A stretch of DNA of 64,000 nt from Calamus simplicifolius (lineage: Eukaryota > Streptophyta > Magnoliopsida > Arecales > Arecaceae), in contig UESW01004577.1 in assembly GCA_900491605.1 (NCBI GenBank), positions 480,831-544,830 of the forward strand, in the 5' to 3' direction. The notes beneath the pieces are model-generated. The model was not told the origin of the DNA and searched no databases. It saw nothing but the letters and a program-made list of their open reading frames with translations. Every line of letters begins with the position of its first letter. The stretch's first letter is position 1. Positions 47,321 through 58,693 of the stretch are shown here, one piece after another. Position numbers and translations under genes: made by a program.

Positions 47321-50300
47321 CTACGTGGGGAAATCCACCAAGCCTGCTTTCTTTCTACAAGCTTCAACCTTCTTGATAGGTAATGACTTTGTCATTATAT
47401 CTGACCCATTATCATCTGTATGGATCTTCTCCAACAGCAACTGCTTCTCTTCCAGGACCTGTCTGATCCAGTGATAACGCATATCAATGTGCTTCGACTT
47501 GGAGTGAAAAGTCGGATTCTTGCTCAGGTGAATAGTGCTCTGATTGTCACAATAGACCACATAAGTATCATGTCTAACACCCAGCTCCTGAAGAAATCTC
47601 TTCAGCCACAATATCTCCTTGCATCCTTCTGTCACTGCTATGTACTCGGCCTCTGTGGACGATAATGCAACACACTTCTGTAACTTGGACTGCCATGAAA
47701 TTGCACCTCCTGCAAATGTAACCAAGTAACCGGATGTGGACTTCCTGGAGTCAACATCTCCTGCCATATCTGCATCTGTATATGTCTGTAACACAGGTTC
47801 TCCCTGTCCATAACAAAGACTCAAGCTAGTTGTACCTCTCAAGTACCTCATGATCCATTTGACTGCTGCCCAATGCTCCTTTCCTGGATTCGCTAGGAAC
47901 CTGCTCACTAAGCCAACTGCATATGCTAAGTCTGGTCGGGTACAGACCATAGCATACATAAGACTACCCACGGCTGAGGCATAAGGGACTCTATTCATCT
48001 CCTGCTTCTCTTCCTCTGAGGCTGGGCTCTGCTCTGAACTCAGCTTGAAGTGTCCAGCTAGTGGACATGCCACTGACTTGGCATTGCTCATGCTGAATCT
48101 CTGAAGCACCTTCTCTATGTATTTCTTCTGGGACAACCATAACCTGCATGCTTGTCTATCCCTGAATACATGCATCCCCAATATTTGTTTCACTGGCCCC
48201 ATATCCTTCATATCAAAAGCTTTCCCTAACTCCTTCTTCAGTGTGGCAATCTTGCTGGTGTCCTGCCCAACAATCAACATATCATCCACATATAAGAGAA
48301 GGATGATAAAATCACCTCCAGGGAACCTTCTAATGAAGACACAATGATCTGTGGTTGTTCTTTTATAACCAACCTGTACCATGAAAGCCTCAAACTTTCT
48401 GTACCACTGCCGGGGCGCCTGCTTGAGACCATACAGACTCTTTCTAAGTCTGCACACCATGTGCTCCTTGCCTTTCACCTTGAAACCTTCAGGCTGCTCC
48501 ATATAGACCTCTTCCTCTAAGTCACCGTGCAAGAATGCTGTCTTCACATCCAACTGCTCTACCTCCATGTTCATGCTAGCTGCCAATCCTAACACCGTCC
48601 TGATTGAGGTCATCTTCACTACTGGAGAAAATATCTCATCGAAATCAACTCCCTTCTTTTGTGCAAAGCCCTTCACAACTAGTCGTGCTTTATATCTAGG
48701 CTGTGAGCTTTTCTCTTCTGCCTTTACCTTGTAGACCCACTTGTTTCTGAGTACCTTTCTCCCCTTGGGCCTAGCTACCAAGTCATATGTATGATTATGC
48801 AGAAGAGAGTCCATCTCCTCCTGCATAGCTCTCTGCCACTGCTCCCGCTGCTCACTGACATGGGCCGCCTCATATGACTCTGGCTCATCTGCATCTGTCA
48901 ACATGATATATTCATGCACTGAATACCGACTAGATGGTTGCCTTGCTCTCGTGGATCTCCTCACCTCTGTCGGTAGCTCCTCCTCAGGGATCTGAATCTC
49001 CTGATCTGTATCCTCAATAGGTGTAGGCTGCTGCTCATCTGCACCCTGTACTGGCTGTTTCTCTGGCTCATCTGCATGAACTGCTGGAGGACTGACAGGC
49101 TCTATATCTACTGGGCCATACATATCTGACTCAGACTGATGCTCTGCCCTCTTGATGTCTTCTATGGTTTGATCCTCATAGAATATGACATCTCTGCTCC
49201 TGACTACCTTCCTATCAACTGGGTCCCACAGCTTATAGCCAAACTGCTCATCACCAAACCCCAGAAAGATACATTGTCTTGTCTTGTCATCTAACTTTGT
49301 CCTCTCATCCTTAGGCACATGCACAAATGCCCTGCAGCCAAAAATCCTTAGATAATCATATCTGACATTCTTGCCTGTCCACACCTTCTCTGGCACCTCT
49401 CCATCTAGAGCTGATGAGGGAGATCTATTTATCAAATAACATGCTGTCTGGACTGCCTCCCCCCAAAAGCTCTTGGGCAACTTGGACTGGGAGAGCATGC
49501 ACCTGACTCTCTCCACTATTGTCCTGTTCATTCTCTCAGCTACTCCATTCTCCTGTGGAGTCTTTGGCACTGTTTGCTCATGTCTGATGCCTTGTGCTCT
49601 GCAGTACTGGTGAAAGACTCCTATGTACTCTCCCCCATTGTCTGTACGAATGCATCTCAACTTCTTTCCTGTCTGCCTCTCCACAAGCCTGTGAAAAAAC
49701 TCAAAAACTGCTGCCACCTGGTCCTTGGACTTTAAAACAAAAACCCACACCTTTCTGGAAGCATCATCTATAAATGTGACGAAATATGAGGCTCCTCCTA
49801 AGGTCTTCTCCCTCATGGGTCCACACACATCTGAGTACACTTGCTCCAAAAGGCCAGTCTTCTTCTTGGAGCTACTCTGAAATGTCACCCTGTGCTGCTT
49901 ACCCACCACACAGTGGGTACAATCACTGAGAACTCTGTCCTGTATCTCTGGTAAGACCCCTGCCCTGACGAGAGTTTGCAATCCCTTCCCGCCAATATGG
50001 CCTAATCTCTTGTGCCACAAATCTGCAGTATCATGCTCTGCTGCGCATACCTCTCCCCTAACCAAACTGGACTGCAACTTGTATAATGTGCATGATCTCT
50101 GTCCTTTGGTAATCACCATAGCACCTTTGATTAACTTCCATTGATCTCCCCCAAACTGGCTAACATATCCCTCTTCATCTAGCTTGCCTGCTGAGATGAG
50201 ATTCATCCTGAGATCTGGAACATGTCTGACCTCTTTGAGTATCAATCTGCTGCCTTCACGGGTCTGGACCACTACTTCTCCTATCCCACATATTTTGGAA

Positions 50301-51285
50301 ACACCATTGTTTCCCATTCGGATCACACCAAGATCACCTATCCTGTAGGATGTGAAGAACTCTCTCCTGGGTGTGGCATGATAAGAAGCTCCAGTATCCA
50401 CCACCCAATCAACCTGATTTGATGTGGTGGCTAAGCACTGATCAACACATTCTGTAAATAGAATGATGTCTTCTCCTGAGGCAACTGCTGCTACCTCTCT
50501 ATCTTTCTTATCTTCTGCCTTACCGCCTTCATTGTTCTTCTTCTTTAGCAGTCTACATTCACTTTTGTAGTGTCCTTTCTTATGACAATGGTAGCATTCG
50601 ATTTCCTTCCTTGGTCTGGATTTGCTTCTGCTCTGTTGTTTTCTTTTCTAGTAAACTGTCTCCCTCTGCCCTCTATGACAAGTACATCTGTCTGTGTTTG
50701 AGACTCTCCAGTTCCCTTCCTTCTTTCCTCCTCATTGAGCAAGCTGCTAGTAGCCTGACTCATGGTGATAACTCCATCAGGGGCGGAGTTACTCAATGAC
50801 ACCACCAGTGTCTCCCAACTATCAGGTAGAGAACTCAACAACAGGAGTGCCTGAAGTTCATCTTCCATAAGCATCTTCATTGTGGCCAGCTGGTTCACAA
50901 TGCTCTTCATCTCATTTAGGTGCTCTGCAATTGATTTTCCCGGCTTGTACTTCAGATTTACAAGCTTTCTAATTAAGTATGCTTTATTTCCGGCAGTTTT
51001 CCTCTCATACAACCCTTCTAACTTCTTCCATAGTTCATAGGCTGAGGTTTCATTTGAAATATGATGGAATACTGTGTCATCCACCCATTGCCTGATGACA
51101 CTGATTGCTTTTCTATCCATAGTAGCCCAATCTTCATCATCATATTTTTCTGGCTTCTCTCCCATCTTCTCAATCGGCTTGGCTAAATCTTTGCAATACA
51201 AGAGATCCATCATCTTTGGTTTCCAAATCAACCAATTACTGCCATTGAGACTAATCATCCTGCTAGTATTAGTGGTAGAATCCAT
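47321..51285 (-). pseudogene. copia gag-pol, one frameshift
   Basis: Gag starts at ATG 51285 (MDSTTNTSRMISLNGSNW). It includes the YKPGKSIAEHLNEM region and a CCHC zinc knuckle (CYHCHKKGHYKSEC, 50590-50550) that is read only after a one-base loss near 50640. From there the frame is open for more than 1,070 codons: protease DTGASYH (about 50400); integrase with HHCC domain (HKRLGH...CTHCVVG) and DDE residues in YSDVCGP, RTDNGGEY and PQENGVAER; RT with QLDVKTAFLHGD and LLYVDDMLIVG; RNase H with TDADMAGD and SSTEAEYIAV; stop at 47321. Apart from the single indel the protein is intact, so recent activity is plausible. A sequencing or assembly error is an alternative explanation for the shift. Confidence 0.93.
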
Positions 51286-51322
51286 CTGTGGCACGCTCAA
51301 ATAATTTGTTCTGGGCTTACAA

Positions 51323-51338
51323 CCTTGCTCTGATATCA
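51323..51338 (-). promoter_or_regulatory. Primer-binding site of copia element
   Basis: Minus-strand TGATATCAGAGCAAGG follows the 5' LTR after four bases. It differs by one base from the TGGTATCAGAGC motif complementary to initiator-methionine tRNA. Confidence 0.75.
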
Positions 51339-51342
51339 CAAT

Positions 51343-52004
51343 TGTTGGGAATACACCCTCAATCACCCTCAGAACAAATATGCGGAACGTGTTTTAATGA
51401 AAAAACTATGCGTGCATAATCACAGAAAAATATACCGATCTACCACAATCACAGAATATGTGGAATAAAAATAAACACCACACAAAAACACCAAATTTAC
51501 GTGGAAAACCCCTCCAATATGAAAGGGAAAAACCACGGGGCAAATTCCGAGAGCACTTCACTAATCTTAATAAAAGATTACAACTTTTCTCCTAATTTCT
51601 TTTTGCCCAAAAATTAGGAAACACTTCGAACTTAAAATAATAGTGATGTGGGTACAAGAAGGATCTCACCAACGTGTGGTTGCTCTTCCATGCCCCCAAA
51701 TCTGCTCTCAGACTCGTCCGTATCGACCTCCTGAGGTTGCACAGGATTTTTCCCAAGCCTGGACTTCTCTGGATCTCTCTCAGGTCGCACACAGCTCTCT
51801 TCCCCAATCTGGGATTTTTCTTCTCTCGTATCTACCACATACGGATCTCTCTTCCCCTACTTTATTTCCGGGTTTGTTTTCCCTTTTTGAAAACAGCTCC
51901 GTAACAAACTGTGATGCAGTTTGTTATCATGGGCTCCGTAACAAACTGTGATGCAGTTTGTTATCATGGATCGGTTCCCTCCCCACGTGGAGGGAGCACC
52001 AATA
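51343..52004 (-). repeat. 5' LTR of copia element (right copy)
   Basis: About 662 bp, aligning with 46641-47303. The duplicated 37-bp hairpin unit is at 51896-51932 and 51933-51969. The outer end is degenerate (CCAATA in place of CCCAACA). Confidence 0.9.
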
Positions 52005-52484
52005 AATTTTGGATTCAAAGATAGGATAATTTTTATCCCTTTGTTCTTAAATAAATTTTATATTCTCATTTATTTGAATTGACTCACATCAGAGTAATAT
52101 GATCATCATCTGTTAAAAAAATAAAAAAGCAATAGCACTGGCCTACTTGGAGCAAAAAGGCTCAAAGGGAGACAGACCTCATGACTCATGTTCGCAAAAC
52201 ATTAAACAATTGAAAGAAATGAAAACTGGAGAAACGAATATGAAAATTTGGATGGTGTTGGGCTGCATTTGGTCCGCACAATTTCTAACTTATTTCAGGT
52301 CAGATTAAGTCAACATGGGTGCAGTTGCCGTTCAATTGATCACAGCACCGTCCTGTCAAGGCGGCAGCGGCAGCTACGGATTCGGATCCTGCCAATCTCA
52401 AACTAGGATCCAATGAATTAATAAATTTTTATTTTTATTTTTATTTTTTTTTGAGACAGAAGAGATAAATAGTAGGATCTAATT

Positions 52485-53370
52485 ATGTAACAATCCAAAA
52501 TAGTTTTACATTGAACGAAAAAGAAAGTATTATGTGTTTATAACTCAAGTCATTTAACATTTTAAGTTCACTTGTTAGTTGAATTGACTTCATTAGCAGA
52601 CTAAAATTACATAACTCAAAAACTTAAGTAAAAATTAATACTCAAGTAGAAGTTAATTGGTAAGAAATAAACTTAAGTTACAAGCATATAACAATTTTTT
52701 TTCATCCAATGTGAGACTATTTTTGAATGTTACAATATCTCCTCCTTATAGTACTTCTCCCAATATTTTAAAAATCGAACCAGACTGGCTCGTCCAACCG
52801 GGAACCGATCATCAATCTGGTCCGATTTTATTATTAAATTGACTTTATATGACCCGAAAAAAATCGAAAAAACTATTAAATCGTCGGATTTCAACCGATC
52901 CAACCGGTTTTAGTTTTTTTTTTAAATTTTTTTTTCATTTTAATTGTATTTATATTTTATTATTTTATATTATTAAATTAAAATTTAATTATAATATTAT
53001 CCAGTCCGATAAATAGATTCATCCTATCAAACCGATTGACTTGCGACTTAAATGTTAAGTTGGTTTGTTGTTCGGTCCGATTTTTAAAACATTGACTTCT
53101 CTTATAATGCAACATTCTCATGACACACCTTTTTCTCATGCTCATCAACTTCTGTACATTCGGATCAGTTTTGATACCATTTCTAACACCCCTAAGCCTA
53201 CTTTGCAGTTCAAAAATTCAAGTAAAAATTAATTGATAGCAGATAAATTTAAGTTATAAGTACATAATACTTTATTTTTTTATTAAATATAAAATTATTT
53301 TTTTTGATATTATAAGTATACTTTAATTTTTACTTAAGTTTTTGAATCATGTGATTTCTATCTATTAACG
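52485..53370 (-). mobile_element. TRIM retrotransposon, minus orientation, interrupted by a MITE
   Basis: On the minus strand: an LTR at about 53310-53187, then the primer-binding motif TGGTATCAAAACTG (about 53180-53165) and internal words GAAGTTGATGAGCATGAG. A hAT-type MITE follows (53094-52762). After it comes TTGTAACATTCAAAAATAGT, the start of the second LTR (about 52745-52590). A plus-oriented piece of the same LTR lies at 52486-52590, and another may lie at 53310-53370, so the locus is rearranged. No coding capacity. Confidence 0.65.
52762..53094. mobile_element. hAT-type MITE, 333 bp
   Basis: Ends CAATATTTTAAAAATCGAACC and, reversed, CAATGTTTTAAAAATCGGACC give inverted repeats of about 20 bases with the hAT-style CAATG terminus. 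The flanks ACTTCTCC (52754-52761) and ACTTCTCT (53095-53102) form an 8-bp target duplication with one mismatch. AT-rich interior, no ORF. Confidence 0.8.
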
Positions 53371-53534
53371 GAATGGAAGCATTACAAATCTTCAATGAAA
53401 GATTTTTTTTATTTTTATGTCGCATTTATCATTGAGCAAGTATGAAAGTTTTCATTTCTTTCACTAATACCTATTGATAAGGAAAGGTAAAAATTAATTT
53501 TCATCAAATTAAACATCGATTAGGTTACATTGGC

Positions 53535-54049
53535 TTGCCTTTGTGGCTAACAATTTGGCTGAGGCGAGAGAGAGAGAGAGAGAAATCCAAATTTGGCTTG
53601 CGTTACGTTTGGAGTTTGGTCGGTTCCGTAGGAGCTTTCTTTGCTAGGCACGGCCATCTGTCACTAGAGAGTAGAGACATCATCTTTTATTTTTTTCAGG
53701 GGAAACAACGACAAAACCCAATTTGCCGTGTACTACTTCATCGAAGACTGCGAACACCACTAGGGAAATGCGAGATGGGCCCATCCTCACAGCCACCCTA
53801 GCGTCCGCCATCTTGCCCACAAAAGGCTCCCAAGAGTTAACCCATCCCAAGGTGGTTTAATCACCCGTTTATACCCCCAAAAAAAAAAAAAAAAAAAATT
53901 GTAAAGCCGGGTTAGGTCGCATTTCGCTGCATATAGGCATGTTTAATCACTGTACAACCTCATTTTGTTACTTGGTTAGGTCATGGGTGGTAATAAATTC
54001 TTGGCTCGAGATAATGTTTCATTAGAAAGGAGAGCCAAATTAGGCCCAA
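53535..54049. other. Intergenic sequence, no gene seen
   Basis: Contains a short GA microsatellite (near 53563-53582) and an A-run (53880-53898). The 88-codon open frame here has no recognisable protein features. Confidence 0.5.
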
Positions 54050-54870
54050 TAATACTTCAAAAATAATTTCATAATAATTTTATATTTAATAAAAAAATAT
54101 TATATGCTTATTTATCTATTATCAATTATTTTTTATTTAAATTTTTGAACCACATGATCTTGATTCGCTACAAATGGTATCAGAGTCGATTCAAGTATTC
54201 GAAAGTTGATGAACATGAAGAAAAAAATCATTTATAGAGCAATAGTATAATTTTACCATAGCATGAAGTCATCCTTGCAAACCGATCCGACTCGAGAACA
54301 AATACCAAATAGTTTATGATGTGGGGTGAGAACATCACATTATAAAGGGAAGGATTGTAATATTTCAAAAATAATCCCACACTGGATGAGAAAGAAAGTG
54401 TTATATATTTATAACTTAAGTTCACTTGCTAACAATCAACTTTTATCAAAATATAGTTTTGACCTACTAATGAGTTAATTGGACTGGTAGATAAGTTTAG
54501 GACGCTACAAATGGTATCAGAGTTGACCGAATATGCAAAAGTTGGTGAATATGAAGAAATAATCATCCAAGAAAATGATGGTAGAATTTTGCCATGGCAT
54601 GAAGCCATCCTTATAGCACCGATCCGACTCGACTCGAGGGTAAATACTGGATAGCTTATGACGTGCAACGGAAATGTTGCATTATAAAGGGAGAGATTGA
54701 AATATCCTAAAAATAGTTTCATATTGGATGAAAAAAGAAGTGTTATGCGTTTATAACTTAAATTCACTTGCTATCAATTAACTTTTAAATTTTTGGATCA
54801 TCTGATTTTAATTTGCTAACAAGTTAATTAAACCAATAGATGACTTTGAAGATAGGTTTGGAGCTTTACA
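54050..54870 (+). mobile_element. Tandem TRIM: three LTRs sharing two internal regions
   Basis: LTRs at about 54050-54172, 54356-54509 (154 bp, TGTAATATTTC...GCTACA) and 54698-54870 (TGAAATATCC...TTTACA). Each of the first two is followed after two bases by a TGGTATCAGAG primer-binding motif (54175 and 54512). Each internal stretch ends with a purine-rich AAAGGGA(A/G)(G/A)GATTG just before the next LTR. LTRs of about 150 bp with internal regions of about 185 bp and no ORF define TRIM elements. The LTR-internal-LTR-internal-LTR form arises by recombination between copies. Both MITE and SINE loci nearby are unrelated. Confidence 0.85.
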
Positions 54871-54970
54871 AGAGTTCAAATGGATGAAGTTAAAAGTCCA
54901 TTCCATTCATAGCCTCACTTTGAGCCTAGAGCCCATGTTCACTGAGCCGCAATCAGACACTCACCTCTTA

Positions 54971-55634
54971 GGTAGTGTTTGAAATAGAAAATAAGAGAGG
55001 ATATTTAGGGAATATCCCCTTTTATTAAAAGCCATAACTATAATGATAGCTGGGAATAAAGTTAACCAAAGGGATAATCCAAATCATGCCATGGGTTATC
55101 CCCTCAATTTATTCTCTAAGGTAGTATTTGATAGAAAAAAATTATCCATGGATAAATGTACAGGATAGAGTTTGTCCCCTGGCTATCCCTAGGGATATCC
55201 CTTGGCTATCCCATTGATCATATCAAATGCAAAAAGATAAATCCACAGGATAACTTTTTTTTTACTCTTATTTGAAGGGATAACTAGCTATTCCTGCATT
55301 TTCTAGGGAATAAATTGAGGGGATATCCCATGGTTAACCATGGATTATCCCTTTGGTTAACTTTATTCCCAGCTATCCCTTATAGTTTGGCTTTTGGGAA
55401 TAAGAGGAGATGGATATCCCCTCTTATCTCCTATTTCAAATACTGCCTAAAAAATACATGAATAGTTGGTTATCCCTCTAAATAAGAGTAAAAAAAAAAA
55501 GTTATCCTATGAATTTATCTTTTTGCATTTGATATGATCAGGGATAGCCAAGAGATATCCCTAAGGATAGCTAGAGGATAAACTCTATCACGTATACTTA
55601 TCCATGAATAATATTTTTTCTATCAAATACTATC
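54971..55634. mobile_element. Tourist-like (PIF/Harbinger) MITE, split by a second copy
   Basis: Outer copy: left part 54971-55119 and right part 55448-55634, together about 333 bp. Ends are GGTAGTGTTTGAAATAG and, reversed, GATAGTATTTGATAG. Target duplication TTA at 54968-54970 and 55635-55637. Its centre is interrupted by a reverse-oriented copy of the same element at 55120-55447. Confidence 0.85.
55120..55447. mobile_element. Inner Tourist-like MITE copy, 328 bp
   Basis: Starts GGTAGTATTTGATAG and ends CTATTTCAAATACTGCC, giving inverted repeats of about 15 bases. Target duplication TAA at 55117-55119 and 55448-55450. Its sequence is the reverse complement of the outer copy throughout, so it inserted into an existing copy in opposite orientation. 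No ORF. Confidence 0.85.
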
Positions 55635-55639
55635 TTAAT

Positions 55640-57826
55640 CTTACAAAACCAAACAAAGCCACCCTTAAAATGTTGTGGCACACGCGATTACGAGATCTTA
55701 CGACCCATCTGTGGCTAAGAAAATATAACGCAATAAGTAATCGGTGGTTGGCTCCATTTCTGCTTGTGGTCCATGGTATAGGGTATTTATGTAGTAGATA
55801 ACAAACAAGAAGGAAAAAGTCTTTCTACAGACGGTGAGGAAGTTGGATATAGAATTGGTTTCTTTCAAGTGTGGGTCGTCCGAAGGAATATTATTCATTA
55901 GCGTACTGCTCCTCACTGAAGTCCATACACAGCGTAGAGAAGGGCTTATGACAGTTGTTTTGTATCCATTGTGCAGGGTCCCTTCCCATTCACATGGGAG
56001 TCATTCATAATGTTCGCTTCAAAGATTGGGGAAAAGGAGTGTTTGATGGCTTTCTCCCTTTTGATGTTGGGGAAATAAAATCAAATCAATGCTGTAAGTT
56101 CACCATGCATGCTGAACTATTCTCTAAACATTTTTTGGTTCCAGCTTTTCACTATTCAAACCTTGGACTTCAAGGAAAAGCTACCGTATTTCTAGAAGCG
56201 AAGCAATAAATAACCCAGCTGCACTTGATTTCTTTATCCAATATTACACCACAGTTATAAAGATATATGTTTTCTTTCGAGCATCAAAGTTGGAATAAGA
56301 TGTTGCAATGTGCTTGAAATGTTACAGAGGATAGATGTTTTCAAGGATAATAATTGATCATAATTGATGTGTAAGCTTTGTTTATTTGGGATAGTGAGTC
56401 TTGGCTGATTTGAAGGACAAGCAAGTGGAAAGATTAGTTTGTGTGAACATATGTACAAGAAAGTGAGAAAAAAAAAAAAAAAAAAAAAAAGAAGGAAAAA
56501 GAATAGAGGTGAAAGATAATATTTTTTTTTTAAAAAAAAATGAAACATGCTGCATGGGATTAATTAGAATTTTATTGAGACTCAAATTTGATTGCTACGT
56601 TATTTTTGGTACCTATTAGATTCATCTGGTCATTGTCAGTTTAAAGATCAACATCGTATTAATCAAATCTAATTTTAATACATTGTCTACAGGCTTTCAT
56701 AGAGATCAAATTAGATTATATGATTCTATATATCTTTTGAAGAGATTTATTTTCTTTTAAGAGAACAAAATTTTATATTTAAGCAAATTATATAAGAACT
56801 GAGACATTGCATTTTTCTTAAACCAATAGTTCGAAAGATTTCAGTTTTTTATCTTTTATTTCATGAAAATAGAGTTGGGAGGCTCCGAAGGATCAAAGCT
56901 TCAGAGATCCGGATGCCTCTCACCTTTGCCTGTGGATGATGTGCACATCAACATCAAATCTTAGATATTTCAATTACTAAAAGACTTCATTCCATGGGAC
57001 GAACACTCTCTGACACTTGAATAGGAAAAATATACAAGATCATAATTGCCCTCAATCTCGTTCATTCAAACAACTTAATTTAATTTTATACATGATTATA
57101 TTCTTAAAAAATGACACCTTGATACCGATGTTTGAAAAAAGTGACAGCGTTCAAAGCGAAATACTTTTTGAGGATCCCAATTGGCTATGTTCATAATTTG
57201 TTTTTGGTGACAGAGGAGATGGATGCGTCCATCCTCTGAGTTTTCTGTCAGACTTCCATCCAGCCTTTAATTTCTTTTTCTTTTAAGAAACAAAACGCCA
57301 CGGTCTGAGATTGGCGTGAGGTTCTTTTACTCTCTTGCACCATTGTCACCTTCTGGGATGCCTCCTCGTCTTGGCCATTGGCATTTACATAACATTCTTC
57401 TTCCCTTTTTTTTTAAAAAAACCTTTCCATCGCCTTCCATTGGAGGCCCTTCTCGGAGGTCTTACGGTCTTCGCCTGAAATTAATTTTTACCAGACATTG
57501 GATCCTCAGGCTGAAACCAACTTTTCTGTGACAGTGCAGGGAAGGTGCCTTTATTTGTTTGTCCTTTTCTCCCATCCTTGTCTCCCTCTTTGTAAGCCTT
57601 CCATTTTTTTTGGTACAATAAGCCTTCCATTTTTTATATGGCACTTCTCTGTTCCCAATGCCCAGCATTTATTTCGAGCGAGAATTAGAGACGAACTATC
57701 TATTTTTACCAGCAGGCAGATGATCATCGATCCTAGAGACTTGCAATCAAACTGTCAGCAGTTCTAAGTGACTGAATTTGCCTCTTAATCGGGCTCTTCC
57801 TTGCCAGTGAAGTCAAGCTTATAACC
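55640..57826. other. Intergenic sequence, no gene seen
   Basis: AT-rich with homopolymer runs (A-run 56467-56490; T and A runs 56520-56540). No recognisable coding region, RNA gene or element. Confidence 0.5.
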
Positions 57827-58141
57827 ACAGCTCAGGCGGTGACCTGATGGTCAGGGCTTTTTTCATGCTATTAGAAGGTCTCAGATTCGAGGAATGACGT
57901 TGTGATCGACTCGAATGAGCCTAAAACTCTGATGTTGGAGGGACTAAGGTCTATCTAAAACTTTCGTGTTCTGACTGCTAGCACCTGGATGGGGCCAGAT
58001 TGACCAACTCGCCTTTGGGCAGGAAACGGCTGCGAAAATCCAGCGTCATGCACGGAACATACCCTGGCGGGGAACGGGGCCGCATGAGACCTAGTTACGA
58101 CCCGGCTTAGCCCTCCTTCCCTTTTTTTGTAACAAAAAAAA
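57827..58141 (+). mobile_element. tRNA-derived SINE, about 315 bp
   Basis: Flanked by a perfect 17-bp target duplication AAGTCAAGCTTATAACC (57810-57826 and 58142-58158). The head contains an A-box-like CTCAGGCGGTGACCTGATGG and a B-box-like GGTCTCAGATTCGAGG about 40 bases later, the internal promoter of RNA polymerase III. The body ends with a T-run, GTAAC and a short A-run. Without ORFs, it would have been moved by LINE enzymes. The perfect duplication implies a young insertion. Confidence 0.9.
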
Positions 58142-58187
58142 AAGTCAAGCTTATAACCTATTTCATTCAAATCTGCTAAAAATTACG

Positions 58188-58693
58188 TGATATCTCAAAT
58201 TAAATTTTACATTAAAAATAATATTATATACTTATAATATAAATTTATTTGCTATTTATTAATTTTTATTTAAGTTTTTGAATTACATAATTTTAATTCA
58301 TTAACAAATTAATTGGATCAGATGAACTTGAAAAATTACAAATGGTATCAAAGCCGATTCGAGTATACGAAAGTTTGATGAACATAAAAGAAGGATTATC
58401 AATAGAACGGTGGTGGAATCCTGATATGATGTGAAGTTACCCTAACAGTACCATCGATCCAACTTGGAGGTAGATTCTGATTAGCTTATATCATGTGATG
58501 AGGGCATCACATTATAAGGAAAAAAATTATGATACCCCAAATTTAGTTTTATATTGGATGAAAAAGAAACGTATCATGTGCTTATAACTTAAGTCCACTT
58601 ATTACCTATTAACTTTTACTCGAGCTTTTAAACGATGTAATTTTAGCCTACTAATGGACTAATTAGGCCAGCAGGTAAATTTGAAACATTATA
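58188..58693 (+). mobile_element. TRIM retrotransposon, second locus
   Basis: LTRs 58188-58340 (TGATATCTC...AATTACA) and 58530-58693 (TGATACCCC...CATTATA). The primer-binding motif TGGTATCAAAGCCG begins at 58343. A second motif, TGATATCAGAGTCAGG, follows the right LTR, suggesting this locus also once continued as a tandem. The internal words CGAGTATACGAAAGTTTGATG match the locus at 54050. Confidence 0.8.

Larger units (their letters stand above)
46641..52004 (-). mobile_element. Ty1/copia retrotransposon (Tork/Tnt1-like), nearly intact
   Basis: 5,364 bp with LTRs 46641-47303 and 51343-52004 and a 5-bp target duplication AATTT (46636-46640, 52005-52009). The left LTR has perfect TGTTGGG...CCCAACA ends; the right LTR end is slightly decayed (CCAATA). 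One gag-pol frame fills the interior and has a single frameshift. The domain order protease-integrase-RT-RNase H defines copia. Protein wording (VDTGASYHATPRREFF) places it with Tnt1/Tork-type elements. The LTRs differ at only a small number of sites by eye, so it is among the younger insertions here. Confidence 0.96.

Noticed and set aside
55955..56209. 84-codon frame in the AT-rich stretch
   Set aside because: No recognisable domain, no GC or codon signal, and no splice or repeat support.
57827..57920. tRNA gene
   Set aside because: A/B-box-like sequences are present, but no cloverleaf can be formed. The 17-bp target duplication and tail show it is the head of a SINE.
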